From Saitoella complicata NRRL Y-17804 (taxonomy: Eukaryota > Ascomycota > Saitoellomycetes > Saitoellales > Saitoellaceae): a stretch of DNA of 64,000 nt. Both the position numbers and the translations under genes were made by a program. The DNA lies in NCBI RefSeq assembly GCF_001661265.1, contig NW_017567016.1:62001-126000 (forward strand), written 5' to 3'. Numbering within the stretch: position 1 is the first letter of the stretch; the number at the start of each line of letters is the position of its first letter. Below are positions 43,401 through 53,691 of the stretch, piece after piece. A model generated the notes under the pieces. That model made no database searches and was not told the origin of the DNA. It saw nothing but the letters and a program-made list of their open reading frames with translations.

Positions 43401-43404
43401 CCAT
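40402..43404 (-). CDS. PMT1: Dolichyl-phosphate-mannose-protein mannosyltransferase, Pmt1 type
   Basis: From the ATG at 43404 the protein has 1000 residues. The first lumenal loop carries the catalytic Asp66-Glu67 (PSSVVFDEVHFGGFARKYI). MIR repeats follow (GYLHSHPHAYPDGSKQQQIT, VEIQKDLSRGDLAKKRVRAI). The C-terminal membrane block includes WALHYLPFFLMARQLFLHHY. It transfers mannose to Ser/Thr of secretory proteins in the ER. The tail of about 250 residues after WDFDCQTF is charged and Glu-rich, with EYRDQFGNILNDEQVEALKK, as in filamentous-fungal Pmt1. An upstream in-frame ATG at 43434 lies inside a probable 5' UTR intron (43427-43483: GTACGTG...CTAAC...CCTAG), so I reject it as the start. Confidence 0.9.
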   Translation of the reverse strand: MASKDAVSNKSTKSAKRSNGTTTGSVKSQSLFNMLGKDWQILGALLAVAMAVRLYKLSQPSSVVFDEVHFGGFARKYINGKFFMDVHPPLAKLLFALVGYLGGYDGEFDFKEIGKDYLSAGVPYVIMRLYPALLGVAVVPLIFLTLKASGCATTTAVLGAGFTIFENGLMTQSRHILLDSPLIFCTALTSFMWTMFERQQANAFSGRWWTFLAGTGLALGLTASIKWVGLFTIAWIGALTVHQLWNLLGDLSVSPRKWFNHFFARAICLIGIPVGFYMFMFAIHFACLTNSGDGDAFMSPEFQQTINGKAAPATAADVAFGSKVAIRHWNTNGGYLHSHPHAYPDGSKQQQITLYPHRDDNNVWEIHNETEIVLPDGSAPIYLEDKMVIKLRHILTDKRLHSHDVKAPVSEADWQHEVSAYGFPGFAGDANDFFRVEIQKDLSRGDLAKKRVRAIDTKFRLIHIMTGCALFSHKQKLPDWGFEQQEVTCAKQGTKPNSIWYIEGNENPHFGPDAETVSYRKPGFLAKFWELQKVMWTTNAGLVESHNWDSRPTSWPILKRGINFWGKDHRQIYLIGNPLVWYSTTAAILLYIAFKALIALRWQRGYTDYQHEAVRHYDWSVGTNVLGWALHYLPFFLMARQLFLHHYFPALYFGILTLCQGWDFFTKKFLGNAQARSAATILALMASAYVFSIYMPLSYGGPWTKAQCEKSKLMKTWDFDCQTFHDDMSMYLGESSSQVSVKGPVPTSTTVPSTQRQDPQVPVQQKPLAMPPVAQQPQQPSGQSPPAVVSKVEYRDQFGNILNDEQVEALKKQQNVIFETSYKTETKTRGQDQYGRVYEGEEFERIKELERMHAEQVAAGGDPSKLTFVETVQNSASEMEQSESKSRETKVVTETKKVTKTLTESSVHTETVIETEEIPEMHTETVSQTVIQGGEPEGVRGTLAEAQNPLTAEAENMPKGEKTEPHDAKMAMGGVDRQVDDAAFPEPAEGSEVPAAEETA

Positions 43405-43897
43405 TGTAGAGCCGGTGTCACTGTCTCTAGGCATTCGGTGTTAGCGAGGGTGAGGAGAGGACAATTGACGAGAGAACACGTACGGATCAGAGGGGTTATA
43501 TGGTCGTGACGGTTCGTCGATAATGACACGTTTACCCTTTACACTGGGCGCCGACCCGAAGCGGGTGCATCACTCGCGCACGGGCCGCAGCCGAAGTCCA
43601 TCAACTTAATCCTTAATTGACCTTTATTTTTACAGAAACGGATGGACATTGACATGGACATGGACAGTCGATTCAAGGGAAAGCAGGAGCCGGGCACAGC
43701 TCAAGTTCAATTGAGATGCCTCGTAGTAAAATGCAAAACTCCAATTCGAAGCACATCGAACCCAAAAAACTGCAGCAATCCCAGAAAAGCCCAAGACGAC
43801 CGGAAGTCACATCCCACACACACGCCCGAACTCCTTTCCACCCCGACTTGTTTTGTTTTAGCGAACCACCCTCATCACAGGAAGAGATTCAGGTCGC
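43405..43897. other. PMT1 promoter/leader and eL37 3' region
   Basis: The segment holds the proposed PMT1 leader intron (43427-43483) and upstream sequence. A short + strand frame starting Met-Asp-Ile-Asp has no support. Confidence 0.45.
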
Positions 43898-44394
43898 TTA
43901 AGCGGTAGCCTCAGCCTTGGCGGAGCCGGCCTTCTTGGCCTGACCCTCCTGGAAGCCGTTCTGGAAGCGACGGTAGACGTCCTTCAAGTGGGACATGCGA
44001 CCGGTACCAGTGGTCTTTCTGCGCTTGCCCTTGTCAGACCAGTTGACTACACACGATGTTAGCAATTATCGCAAGAAAAGCAATTGAACCCTGCGCACTA
44101 CAAGAATGCGCAAGGCTGGGTCAGAACTTACACTTCCTGGTCTTGGCAGCGGGGTATCCACAGGAAGAACAGGTGTGCTTCTGGACGTGGAAGGAACGAC
44201 GACCGCAACGGCGGCAAAGGACGTGGGACTTGTTGTGCCTAGGGAAAATGCGTCAGAGCACAGCTCTTCCACGCGGTCACCGAAACATCGAGCGCACAAG
44301 TCCTTTTTCCCGGAAGAAATTGGAACGAGATAGCTGATGACGGGACAGAGATCTAGACTGACCTCTTACCGAACGACTGGGTACCCTTGGTCAT
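43898..44394 (-). CDS. RPL37: 60S ribosomal protein eL37
   Basis: Three exons (44394-44363, 44238-44132, 44046-43898) give 95 residues, the usual length. The splice products include [40 protein letters not shown] and [20 protein letters not shown]. The CxxC...CxxC zinc ribbon is complete. Missed by simple frame search because each exon is short. C-ending codons fit high expression. A telobox-like AACCCTAA lies 132-139 bp upstream of the start. Confidence 0.96.
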
Positions 44395-44750
44395 CTTGCC
44401 GGATTGTTGTGTTGAAGGTGGTTACCACACTGGTCCGAGCAGAAAGGGCAAATTGGAGGTGCGGCCTGCCAATTTCGTGTGGCTGGTGGGAGCGGGCGCA
44501 GCGGGGACGTCGGTGAAGCGCGCTGAACCCTAACAGCCCTCGAAGGACTGGGAGATGACGGATCGTACAACGTACATTTCCTTTTTACAAGCAGCGGGGA
44601 GCTATCATCATCATCTGTCACTGGCAACCCTCCAGTCCATCTCCCCACGATCACCCGCACCACTCGCCAACCCCAGCGGTGCCTTGCATCTCGTATATGT
44701 AACTGCCGAGCTCGAGAACGTTGGACCTCCTCGATCTTCTTCCCACCAAG
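44395..44750. promoter_or_regulatory. Divergent promoter region, eL37 / FAM210 gene
   Basis: These 356 bp are shared by divergent genes. They contain AACCCTAAC at 44526-44534, the telomere-repeat-like telobox often found before ribosomal protein genes. Confidence 0.5.
44526..44533 (-). promoter_or_regulatory. Telobox-like site (TTAGGGTT on the - strand)
   Basis: AACCCTAA on the + strand reads TTAGGGTT toward eL37. Tbf1/Teb1-type Myb factors bind this sequence in several fungi. A single 8-mer can occur by chance about twice in a window this size, so the promoter position is the only added support. Confidence 0.4.
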
Positions 44751-45508
44751 ATGGCATCTCTCCGTCTACCGTTCTTCCGCCTAGCTGCACGACAGGTAGC
44801 AGCATCATCACGTACATTCACAACCACAATCCGGAGCACAGCACGTCCACGGACCATTCAATCTCCCTTCACAACCGGCTACAAACAAGCTCGGCCACGT
44901 TTTAACCACTCACAAGCAAAACCCGAACCTAACCCCGAAAAACCTTCTTCAGGCCTCTCCGGCCGCCTCAAAGATCTCTCTAAAAAATATGGCTGGTCGG
45001 CCTTTGCAGTGTACATGGCCCTCTCCGCTCTCGATTATCCCATTTGCTTCCTTGCCGTACACACCATCGGTGCCGAGCAGATATCTCATTACGAGCGGAT
45101 CTTGCTCCACCACCTCAAAGAATGGACGGGTTTTGAAAAGGAGCCGAAGACAGATGTGGAGGAGGAGGATGGGGGGAGCAGTGGAGGGAGTTGGTGGACG
45201 GAGGCGGTGGTTGCTTACGGAGTGCATAAGCTGTTGATTGTGTTCAGGGTGCCGGCGACGGCGGCGATTACGCCGGGGATTGTGAAGCGGTTGAGAGGTA
45301 TGTCATCACCATTTATATCGCCCATCTGCCGTGTTTAGGGCTCCCAGTATGGGATTCCTCGGGCAGAATGGGCTGAGGCCGTCGTGAGAAGATGTGCTAA
45401 CGAGTTTGTGTAGCTATGGGATGGAATGTCGGTAACATGGGTGATATGGTTGCGAAGGCAAAGGAGGTCAAGAAGGCACGAGACATTCGCAAGGCGTTGA
45501 AGGATTAG
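44751..45508 (+). CDS. FAM210/DUF1279 mitochondrial membrane protein
   Basis: Exons 44751-45297 and 45414-45508 join to 213 residues. The start MASLRLPFFRLAARQVAASS is a mitochondrial presequence. The DUF1279 core is GRLKDLSKKYGWSAFAVYMA, ALDYPICFLAVHTIGAEQIS and VVAYGVHKLLIVFRVPATAA. Exon 2 supplies the conserved basic amphipathic tail (NMGDMVAKAKEVKKARDIRK). Animal FAM210A/B and yeast Nat2 belong here; FAM210A is linked to mitochondrial translation and protein quality. Frame closes exactly after splicing. Confidence 0.9.
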
Positions 45509-45831
45509 ATAGACCTTCTGCAACTGAGGCAAAGGCGTCAAAGTTGTGTCTGACGCAAGGGAATTGAAGCACCAGCACATGACGTACTCCACTCTTGGGG
45601 ACATGCATGTCATACACAGACGTACAAGTTACAAAAACACTGACAAAATTGATATTGATGACGAAACCCCAAGAAACTCCTTTTGCCCACTCTGTCTTTA
45701 GAACTTCAAATCGTAAATGAATGTGAGAAATTCTTTCGTGAGCCTCTCTTCGTATAAGTACCGACGCAACAATGTCCGGCCTCTTTCTCACGGCACTGAC
45801 AGCGTCCTTTTGCCGGTTTGAGATCGACAGC
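45509..45831. other. Intergenic, convergent 3' regions
   Basis: These 323 bp lie between the FAM210 and ISD11 stops. A - strand open frame crosses it but shares no domain and overlaps the ISD11 intron. Nothing else seen. Confidence 0.5.
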
Positions 45832-46187
45832 TTAATCCCATCCCTGGTCCTTAACTCGTGCCCGACCACCCTTGTCCTTTCCTTCCAGACCACCCTACAC
45901 AATCGTTAGCCCTGTTCTCTGCTCTTTCTGACAGCTGAACCCACCTCGACAACCAACCGATCAGTTTGGTACATCCCACTAATAGCAGCCTGCCTCTTCA
46001 TCCTCTTCAGTTCATTCGCACCCGTCTGCAGCGCCTTATCTCTTGCTTCACCAAACAAATCACGATTCGCCCGGAAGGCATCCTTCGTGCGGCGGAGGGC
46101 GTAGTCGCGAAAGTTGTAGGCTGAGAAGGAGTGGGCTGCGCGGAGGAGAGAGCGGTAGAGACTGATTGGTTGAACGAGTTTGGGCAT
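45832..46187 (-). CDS. ISD11: Isd11 (LYRM4), cysteine desulfurase partner
   Basis: Exon 1 (46187-45945) and exon 2 (45894-45832) give 101 residues; the 50-bp intron starts GTGGGT and ends with CTAACGATTGTGTAG. Without splicing the frame would run on to a different short tail. The LYR motif is in VQPISLYRSLLRAAHSFSAY, followed by NFRDYALRRTKDAFR. Isd11 binds the desulfurase Nfs1 and acyl-ACP in the mitochondrial matrix and is needed for Fe-S cluster synthesis. It is divergent from the ATP sulfurylase gene. Confidence 0.92.
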
Positions 46188-48304
<2,117 letters not shown>

Positions 48305-48628
48305 ATGAGTTGCATTGAGAAGGAAAGATAGATGAAGCAGGAAAGGGATGGTTTGTGCAAAGAAGAACGGTAAAAAAGGAGTTTCGATTTTGGAAGGCAA
48401 ATTTTGTTTGGCATGTTGTGTTTAGATAGGTGAAGAAAGAGTATTCTCATTTGTACGTTATTGTGCTTGTCCCTTGTCATGCGTACCATCGTGGTACTGT
48501 TACGCCCATGCATAGATGACTTGAAGTAGAGGTGAGTTATTCATTCTGTCTATGCTATAATAGGCTATCGTAACCACCTGGATCTCTGCATTAAAGCAAG
48601 CCTACGCGGTCGTCTCCCGTGCTAGCAG
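48305..48628. other. Intergenic, convergent 3' regions
   Basis: These 324 AT-rich bp lie between the MET3 and choline kinase stops. Nothing is recognised. Confidence 0.5.
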
Positions 48629-50110
48629 TTAATCCATAATCTTCTTGACCTCCCATGGATAAGAGCCTCCTTCCGCTAATCCTAGCTCCACCATATCACC
48701 CCAAAACAATCTCATTCTCTGATCAGCATACGCCAAGTAATCAAACTCTTCCTCCTCTGCAACCTCATGCACATCATTCCACTCTCCATCTTCAGGGTGT
48801 GCAGGATCAGACGAAATAGCAGGTGTCTCGGTCACAGCCTGGATGACACCCCATATCGCCCACTGCGCGTGTGATGCAGCACGCCATACCTTGACTTCGC
48901 GTTCCAGTTTTTCGATTTGGGTTTCGATGATGGTGTTTTTGGAGGTCGTGTCGACCGGTCCATCGAGTGAGAACTCGGAGAGCCTGGGTGTGGTTGCCAT
49001 GTGTTCCGCATAGGCTTTGTAGAACCTCGCTTGCTCCTCCGCCGTCGGATACCGTTTCTCGTCCATGAAGTGGGGGGTTGAACAGTGGTAGTCGGCCATC
49101 CATTCGCAGAAGTGGTTAGCGACGTCGTATGCCCGTGGACTTGGTCCGGAATATTCGAAATCGATTACGACAAGTTGGCGGTGTGCACGGGAGGGTTTGA
49201 GGGCGCTTGATGGTGGACGTGCAAGTCGGAGGAGGTTACCGTACTGCGTGTCGTTGTGGGCGAAGACGAGGGTCTGGTCGGTTGATGTGGAGTAGAGCCA
49301 TTCACGGTACTTTGCGACGGCATCCACAAACTCTTCCCATTTCGTGCCGATGGCAAGACCGGAGCGGCCGGTAATGTGGGGGCATGATGATGCGCGGCGT
49401 TGAGCGATGACTTCGTATGCCTTTGCGAGCCATTTATCCCAATTCTTCCAGACTGCTGCTCCACCTGCCTTCTCTTCTTGCTCAAGACTGATGCCTTCGT
49501 GTAACTCCTTCATACGGCGCGCGATCCACTCTGAAGTTGTAGGTTCTCTCATACTTTCCTTGGTTAAGGGTTCACTTTCGAGCCACTGCTCGAAGCGGCC
49601 GTTGGCGAAGATACCCAGTAATCTGGGACCGATGCGCTGCCTGCTTAATCTAGCAACCATTCCAAGCTCAGCCGGTCGATCGATAAGATGAGCCACTCTC
49701 GGGCCATAGACACGGAGCAAAAGCTTGGGCGGCGGGTTGAAAGCGTGATCCGGAAGGACCGGGTTGTCTGGTGGTTTGACGAGGTACACCGCGTTCGTTA
49801 GTGCTCCCGAAATACGTGTACAAGTGGTGCTCTTCGCCGCCGAATGCGGTAGATGTCTCCATATAGGAACCTGTAGTTTGTGGAGGATTGACAGCACTGC
49901 AAAAGAGAACTCGTATGGAGCTGCTTCATTATCCAAGGTGATGTCGCATTCTGGAACCGTCTCATCGACTTCGCCCTCATCGGAACCTGAGGAACCATGA
50001 CTAGATGAGCGACGGAGGAGTCTTGGTGGTGCAGAATTTGACGGGCGAAGGAGTGGTGACTTAGGGATCGTCGGTCGCATCCGCGGGGATTTGGTGTGAA
50101 CGGTCGCCAT
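48629..50110 (-). CDS. CKI1: Choline/ethanolamine kinase
   Basis: From the ATG at 50110 the protein has 493 residues without introns. The kinase motifs are LVFAHNDTQYGNLLRL (catalytic Asn-Asp at about 286) and LVVIDFEYSGPSPRAYDVAN (metal Asp at about 317), the Brenner and choline-kinase signatures. The C-terminal NHFCEWMADYHCSTPHFMDE is also typical. It phosphorylates choline and possibly ethanolamine in the CDP-choline pathway. The frame is open 32 codons further upstream but only with a TTG, so I chose the first ATG. Confidence 0.93.
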   Translation of the reverse strand: MATVHTKSPRMRPTIPKSPLLRPSNSAPPRLLRRSSSHGSSGSDEGEVDETVPECDITLDNEAAPYEFSFAVLSILHKLQVPIWRHLPHSAAKSTTCTRISGALTNAVYLVKPPDNPVLPDHAFNPPPKLLLRVYGPRVAHLIDRPAELGMVARLSRQRIGPRLLGIFANGRFEQWLESEPLTKESMREPTTSEWIARRMKELHEGISLEQEEKAGGAAVWKNWDKWLAKAYEVIAQRRASSCPHITGRSGLAIGTKWEEFVDAVAKYREWLYSTSTDQTLVFAHNDTQYGNLLRLARPPSSALKPSRAHRQLVVIDFEYSGPSPRAYDVANHFCEWMADYHCSTPHFMDEKRYPTAEEQARFYKAYAEHMATTPRLSEFSLDGPVDTTSKNTIIETQIEKLEREVKVWRAASHAQWAIWGVIQAVTETPAISSDPAHPEDGEWNDVHEVAEEEEFDYLAYADQRMRLFWGDMVELGLAEGGSYPWEVKKIMD

Positions 50111-50642
50111 GATCGCGTTGATCTGCTGTGGACAGGGCAAACGCCTACGTGAGAGCGGTCGCAGTACCTTGAAGAGAGAGTTTATCGTATCGTATCGTCC
50201 GCTCAACGGATGCTGGCTATGGTGGTGCTCTTGGTCGTATATGTATCGTCTGGGGAGATTCCGGGCTTCAGGGATCTCGGACGTCGGTTAAGCCACAGAG
50301 ATCAGTCAACCCCCAGCCGAAAGTCACGGAACGTGCGAACTCTCTTCGAGAGTCTTTTACCTGGATATATTTGAAGGAACGGTATAGTATTCAACAAGAG
50401 TATTCAATAGCAAGCTCGATCAAGTCTCGGCATTAACCAGCAATACACGGTAGACAAGTCAACGAAGCCTGGGAAATCAGAAGAAACCGCGTAGCAATAG
50501 TAAAAGAAAGAAAAGAAAGACAAACCGATATGCTATCCCTTGAGCTTCTCCTCCACGCTCACTCGATATAATGATTCAAACCTTCGCAAACATGACCTAA
50601 ACCCAGCATATGCTTCCAGCGACGTCGACATCGATGTCAACT
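50111..50642. other. Intergenic, choline kinase promoter and RRM gene 3' region
   Basis: These 532 bp hold no gene. A short direct repeat CGTATCGTAT near 50186-50200 is minor. The left part is the choline kinase promoter. Confidence 0.45.
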
Positions 50643-52535
50643 TCAGACCCTCCCAGCATGCGCACCTTCATTGACAACAACGAACCTCCCAAGCGCAGTA
50701 TCAAACTTCAAGTTCGGCAGCTTCCCAGCCTGAGGCTCTGGAACAGCCTGATTACTCAACTGCGCAAGTCCATCTCCATGACCATGGCCAGCACCCGGTC
50801 CCATACCACCATGTCCGTGGTTCATCCCCGGACCCATCGGAACAGCGTGACCAGGTCCTCCAGGCGTCCCAGGTCCGGGCCAGATAAAGTGTGGCAACTC
50901 GACGGGACTGTTGGCGGACGCATCACCCGGCGCACCGAACATGTTGCCATGGTTCAAGTGATGTCCGTGCGGATGAAACATCGGGCCAGCATCCATATCG
51001 AAGGAACGAGTGTGCTCCATGGGTCTCCCACCCGGCATACCATGGCCCGGGATAGACATGGGCGGGGTTCCGGCAGATTGCTGCGACATGGACATAGACA
51101 TCGCGGTAGCCTGGGCAGCGGCGGCATAAGCAGCCATGGCAGCAAAGAAGTCACCATACATGGGAACTCCGGCCGGGCCTTGAGGACCTTGGAAGAATGT
51201 GGGGGCGAGGGTGCCGGGGAGGGAAGCGGCACGACCCATCCTGTAGCCGTTGAGTCCGGGAATGGGAGGAGGAGCAGGGCGGGGAGTGTAGGCGAGTGCG
51301 TTCCTCACGACACGGTCATGGAGTTCGCGATGTTGGACACGGATGATGGAGTCCATGAGCGTGGCACGGTTCTCCTTCTTCACAGCCGCGGCAGCATCCT
51401 CATCCGTTTCGTACTGCACAAACGCGAAAGCCTTCGTACCACCGCCAGTCTTGTTGGAGGAAGTAACGACATTGCAATCGATGATCTTGCCATACTGTCC
51501 AAACCTTGCAAGAACCGCATCCTTCGTCACCGTCGACGGAGGCAAGCCACCAATGTAAATCCCCTTGGTGTCAATAGGCACGTTACGAACCTTCTCAATC
51601 ATATCCTGATCCAAGTTCTGGGCCCACTCAACCATCCAAGCATTCGAGCGGCGAAGATTTGTGTATGCGGAGATAGCATCCTCACGATACACAAACCTCG
51701 CAAAACACCCCCTGCGGACATTACGTCCAACAGTAGGCGGCGCAACAACCTCCTCCAACTCACCAAACGGCTCAAGCAATCCCCTAACCTCACCATCTCC
51801 AACGCCCCTTAAGTTCTGCCTCGTGATCCAAATGGTACGGTTCACCCTCGCTTTCTCGACGCGGATATGGCGACCATCGACGACGGTGTTGTGGGCTTCT
51901 GTCATGGCGCGAGTAGCTTCTTCGTCGTTTGAGAACTGGACGAAGGCGTAAGGGCGCTGGAGGGGGTCTTTGAGGACTTTGACGTGGAGGGGGGGACCCC
52001 ATTTTGCGAAGTGGGCGGAGACGGAGGCGAGGAGTTGTTCGTCTGTGCGGGAGGCAGCGAGGGATGCAACGAAAAGGCAGGCGGAGGGTTTCGGGCGGTC
52101 ACTCTTGGGAGGGGATTGAGCTGTGCGGGTGGCGGGGATTTGGTATTTGGCGTCGAGGAGTTCGCCGTCGGATGTAATTTCTCCCTCACTGTCGAGGTCC
52201 TTGTTGACAACATCATCCTTCTCGCTACCGGATGTGTTCAAAGCAAACACAGGCGGCAACACCTCATCCGTCTCATGCACCGTCGTCCTCCTCTTCGGAC
52301 TCGGCGTTGGCGAACTCGGAGTCCTCAACACATTCGCCAACGAGGATGACTTCTTGTGGGTTTGTCCGACGGTGGTGGGCGGGGTGTCGGGGATATTGCC
52401 GCCATGGTGCTTGATAGGAGTGAGGAAAACGTCGTCGGGGGTGGAGACGTCGGAGGAGGTTGAGGAGGACGAGGGACCGCGTGAACGGCCACGGGGGAGG
52501 GCGGGGACGATGGGGGTTGCTGTTTGGGGGTTCAT
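50643..52535 (-). CDS. RNA-binding protein with three RRM domains
   Basis: The ATG at 52535 gives 630 residues. A leader intron ending TTATTGCAG at 52552 probably precedes it. RRM1 is about residues 152-228 (ACLFVASLAASRTDEQLLAS, PYAFVQFSNDEEATRAM). RRM2 is about 233-305 (RTIWITRQNLRGVGDGEVRG, RGCFARFVYREDAISAY). RRM3 is about 325-405 (KGIYIGGLPPSTVTKDAVLA, AFAFVQYETDEDAAAAVK). The rest is Gly/Pro/Met-rich, ending with repeated GHG and MSMSM runs. The three-RRM layout recalls meiotic translation regulators such as Rim4, but I cannot assign an orthologue. Confidence 0.82.
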   Translation of the reverse strand: MNPQTATPIVPALPRGRSRGPSSSSTSSDVSTPDDVFLTPIKHHGGNIPDTPPTTVGQTHKKSSSLANVLRTPSSPTPSPKRRTTVHETDEVLPPVFALNTSGSEKDDVVNKDLDSEGEITSDGELLDAKYQIPATRTAQSPPKSDRPKPSACLFVASLAASRTDEQLLASVSAHFAKWGPPLHVKVLKDPLQRPYAFVQFSNDEEATRAMTEAHNTVVDGRHIRVEKARVNRTIWITRQNLRGVGDGEVRGLLEPFGELEEVVAPPTVGRNVRRGCFARFVYREDAISAYTNLRRSNAWMVEWAQNLDQDMIEKVRNVPIDTKGIYIGGLPPSTVTKDAVLARFGQYGKIIDCNVVTSSNKTGGGTKAFAFVQYETDEDAAAAVKKENRATLMDSIIRVQHRELHDRVVRNALAYTPRPAPPPIPGLNGYRMGRAASLPGTLAPTFFQGPQGPAGVPMYGDFFAAMAAYAAAAQATAMSMSMSQQSAGTPPMSIPGHGMPGGRPMEHTRSFDMDAGPMFHPHGHHLNHGNMFGAPGDASANSPVELPHFIWPGPGTPGGPGHAVPMGPGMNHGHGGMGPGAGHGHGDGLAQLSNQAVPEPQAGKLPNLKFDTALGRFVVVNEGAHAGRV

Positions 52536-53691
52536 TGCTGTTGTCTTTCTGCAATAATATGTTAGCAGGGATAACGAGTGGAAAGGGAGAGAGTATGACA
52601 GGTACCTCGTGTATAGCTGTAGCTGACAGTTGTTGTGCAAAGTGTATCTGCCAAGAAAGCTCACCTACCAGAGAGTGATGACGAGTGGCTGAAAGCGTAA
52701 CGTCGTGAGGAGTGTCCGGGGGGTGGGAGATGGACGGCCTTTTAAACCAAGACCAAGGTTCAACCTCAGCAGTTTCGAATGCAAACGAAAGAGCTGAGGT
52801 AATCACCCCCTGAACGTGAAAGTTGCATGGTCTCAAACATCTGAGTCTGCTGAGCTCCGTTCAAATGGGTTGGGAGGGGTAAGTTGAGCAAGGTTGTGTT
52901 ATCGAATTCGAGGTTCGGTTGCAGGTAGGTGGGACATGGACGATGCCGAAGAGACAACACGACGTCAAAAGCGGCCTGTGTGCCGTTACGAATTTGATGG
53001 ATGTTGGTTAGGAGGTCTGTGTGTAGACTGCTGATGCGATGGGGAGCGTGTTGGGCTTGGTGTGATGTTCGAGATATGAAGAGTGGAGCGCGATCTCCCC
53101 GTCCGTTAACGTTCGATTAACTTGTAGGGGTAGGTGTAGGTTTTGGATGGGATGTTGATATCGACAAAAAGACTCTTACAAACCAGCAGAATACCCTGAG
53201 TGAACGTTCCAACGAAGCCAGAGGTTGTTCGAATCAAGGTTTGGCGCTAGCGCGTTTACGTGTGATGGAACAGTTTGCCCCGCTGTTCCGTCTCTTCCCA
53301 TCTGTGTCTGTCTTCTATCCATCGAAGTTGTTGGGCATCGGTGTAACGTAGATTTACTTTGTAGCCTGACATCTCTGAGCATGTCCTTGCGAGATTGACT
53401 GAACCTTGAGACTTCCTTACCCTCGTATTCTACTACATTGCGGCCCGAGCCCTGCGGTGTATCGAGGGCGTGACGGATGCGAGTCGATCAAAAATAAGGA
53501 TAGGTACAGGCGAAAATGCGAATACATTGTCCTAACGAAAAAAAGACCAAAAGCTTTTGTATAGATGCTCTTTTTTCATAACTTCCATATGGATGTCTTG
53601 CGACCCAAGCTAAGATGCAACCCAATTAGTTATAGCGACGTGTACTTTGCAATGCAAATCACCACCCAAAAAACCACAACTCTTAGTAATA
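52536..53691. other. Long intergenic region upstream of the RRM gene
   Basis: These 1156 bp contain the RRM gene's leader (with a likely intron ending at 52552), its promoter and the bHLH 3' region. No coding potential or RNA gene is recognised. Long upstream regions are common before regulatory genes. Confidence 0.45.

Noticed and set aside
43642-43908. Met-Asp-repeat open frame on the + strand before eL37
   Set aside because: It runs into the eL37 3' end from the opposite strand and has no support.
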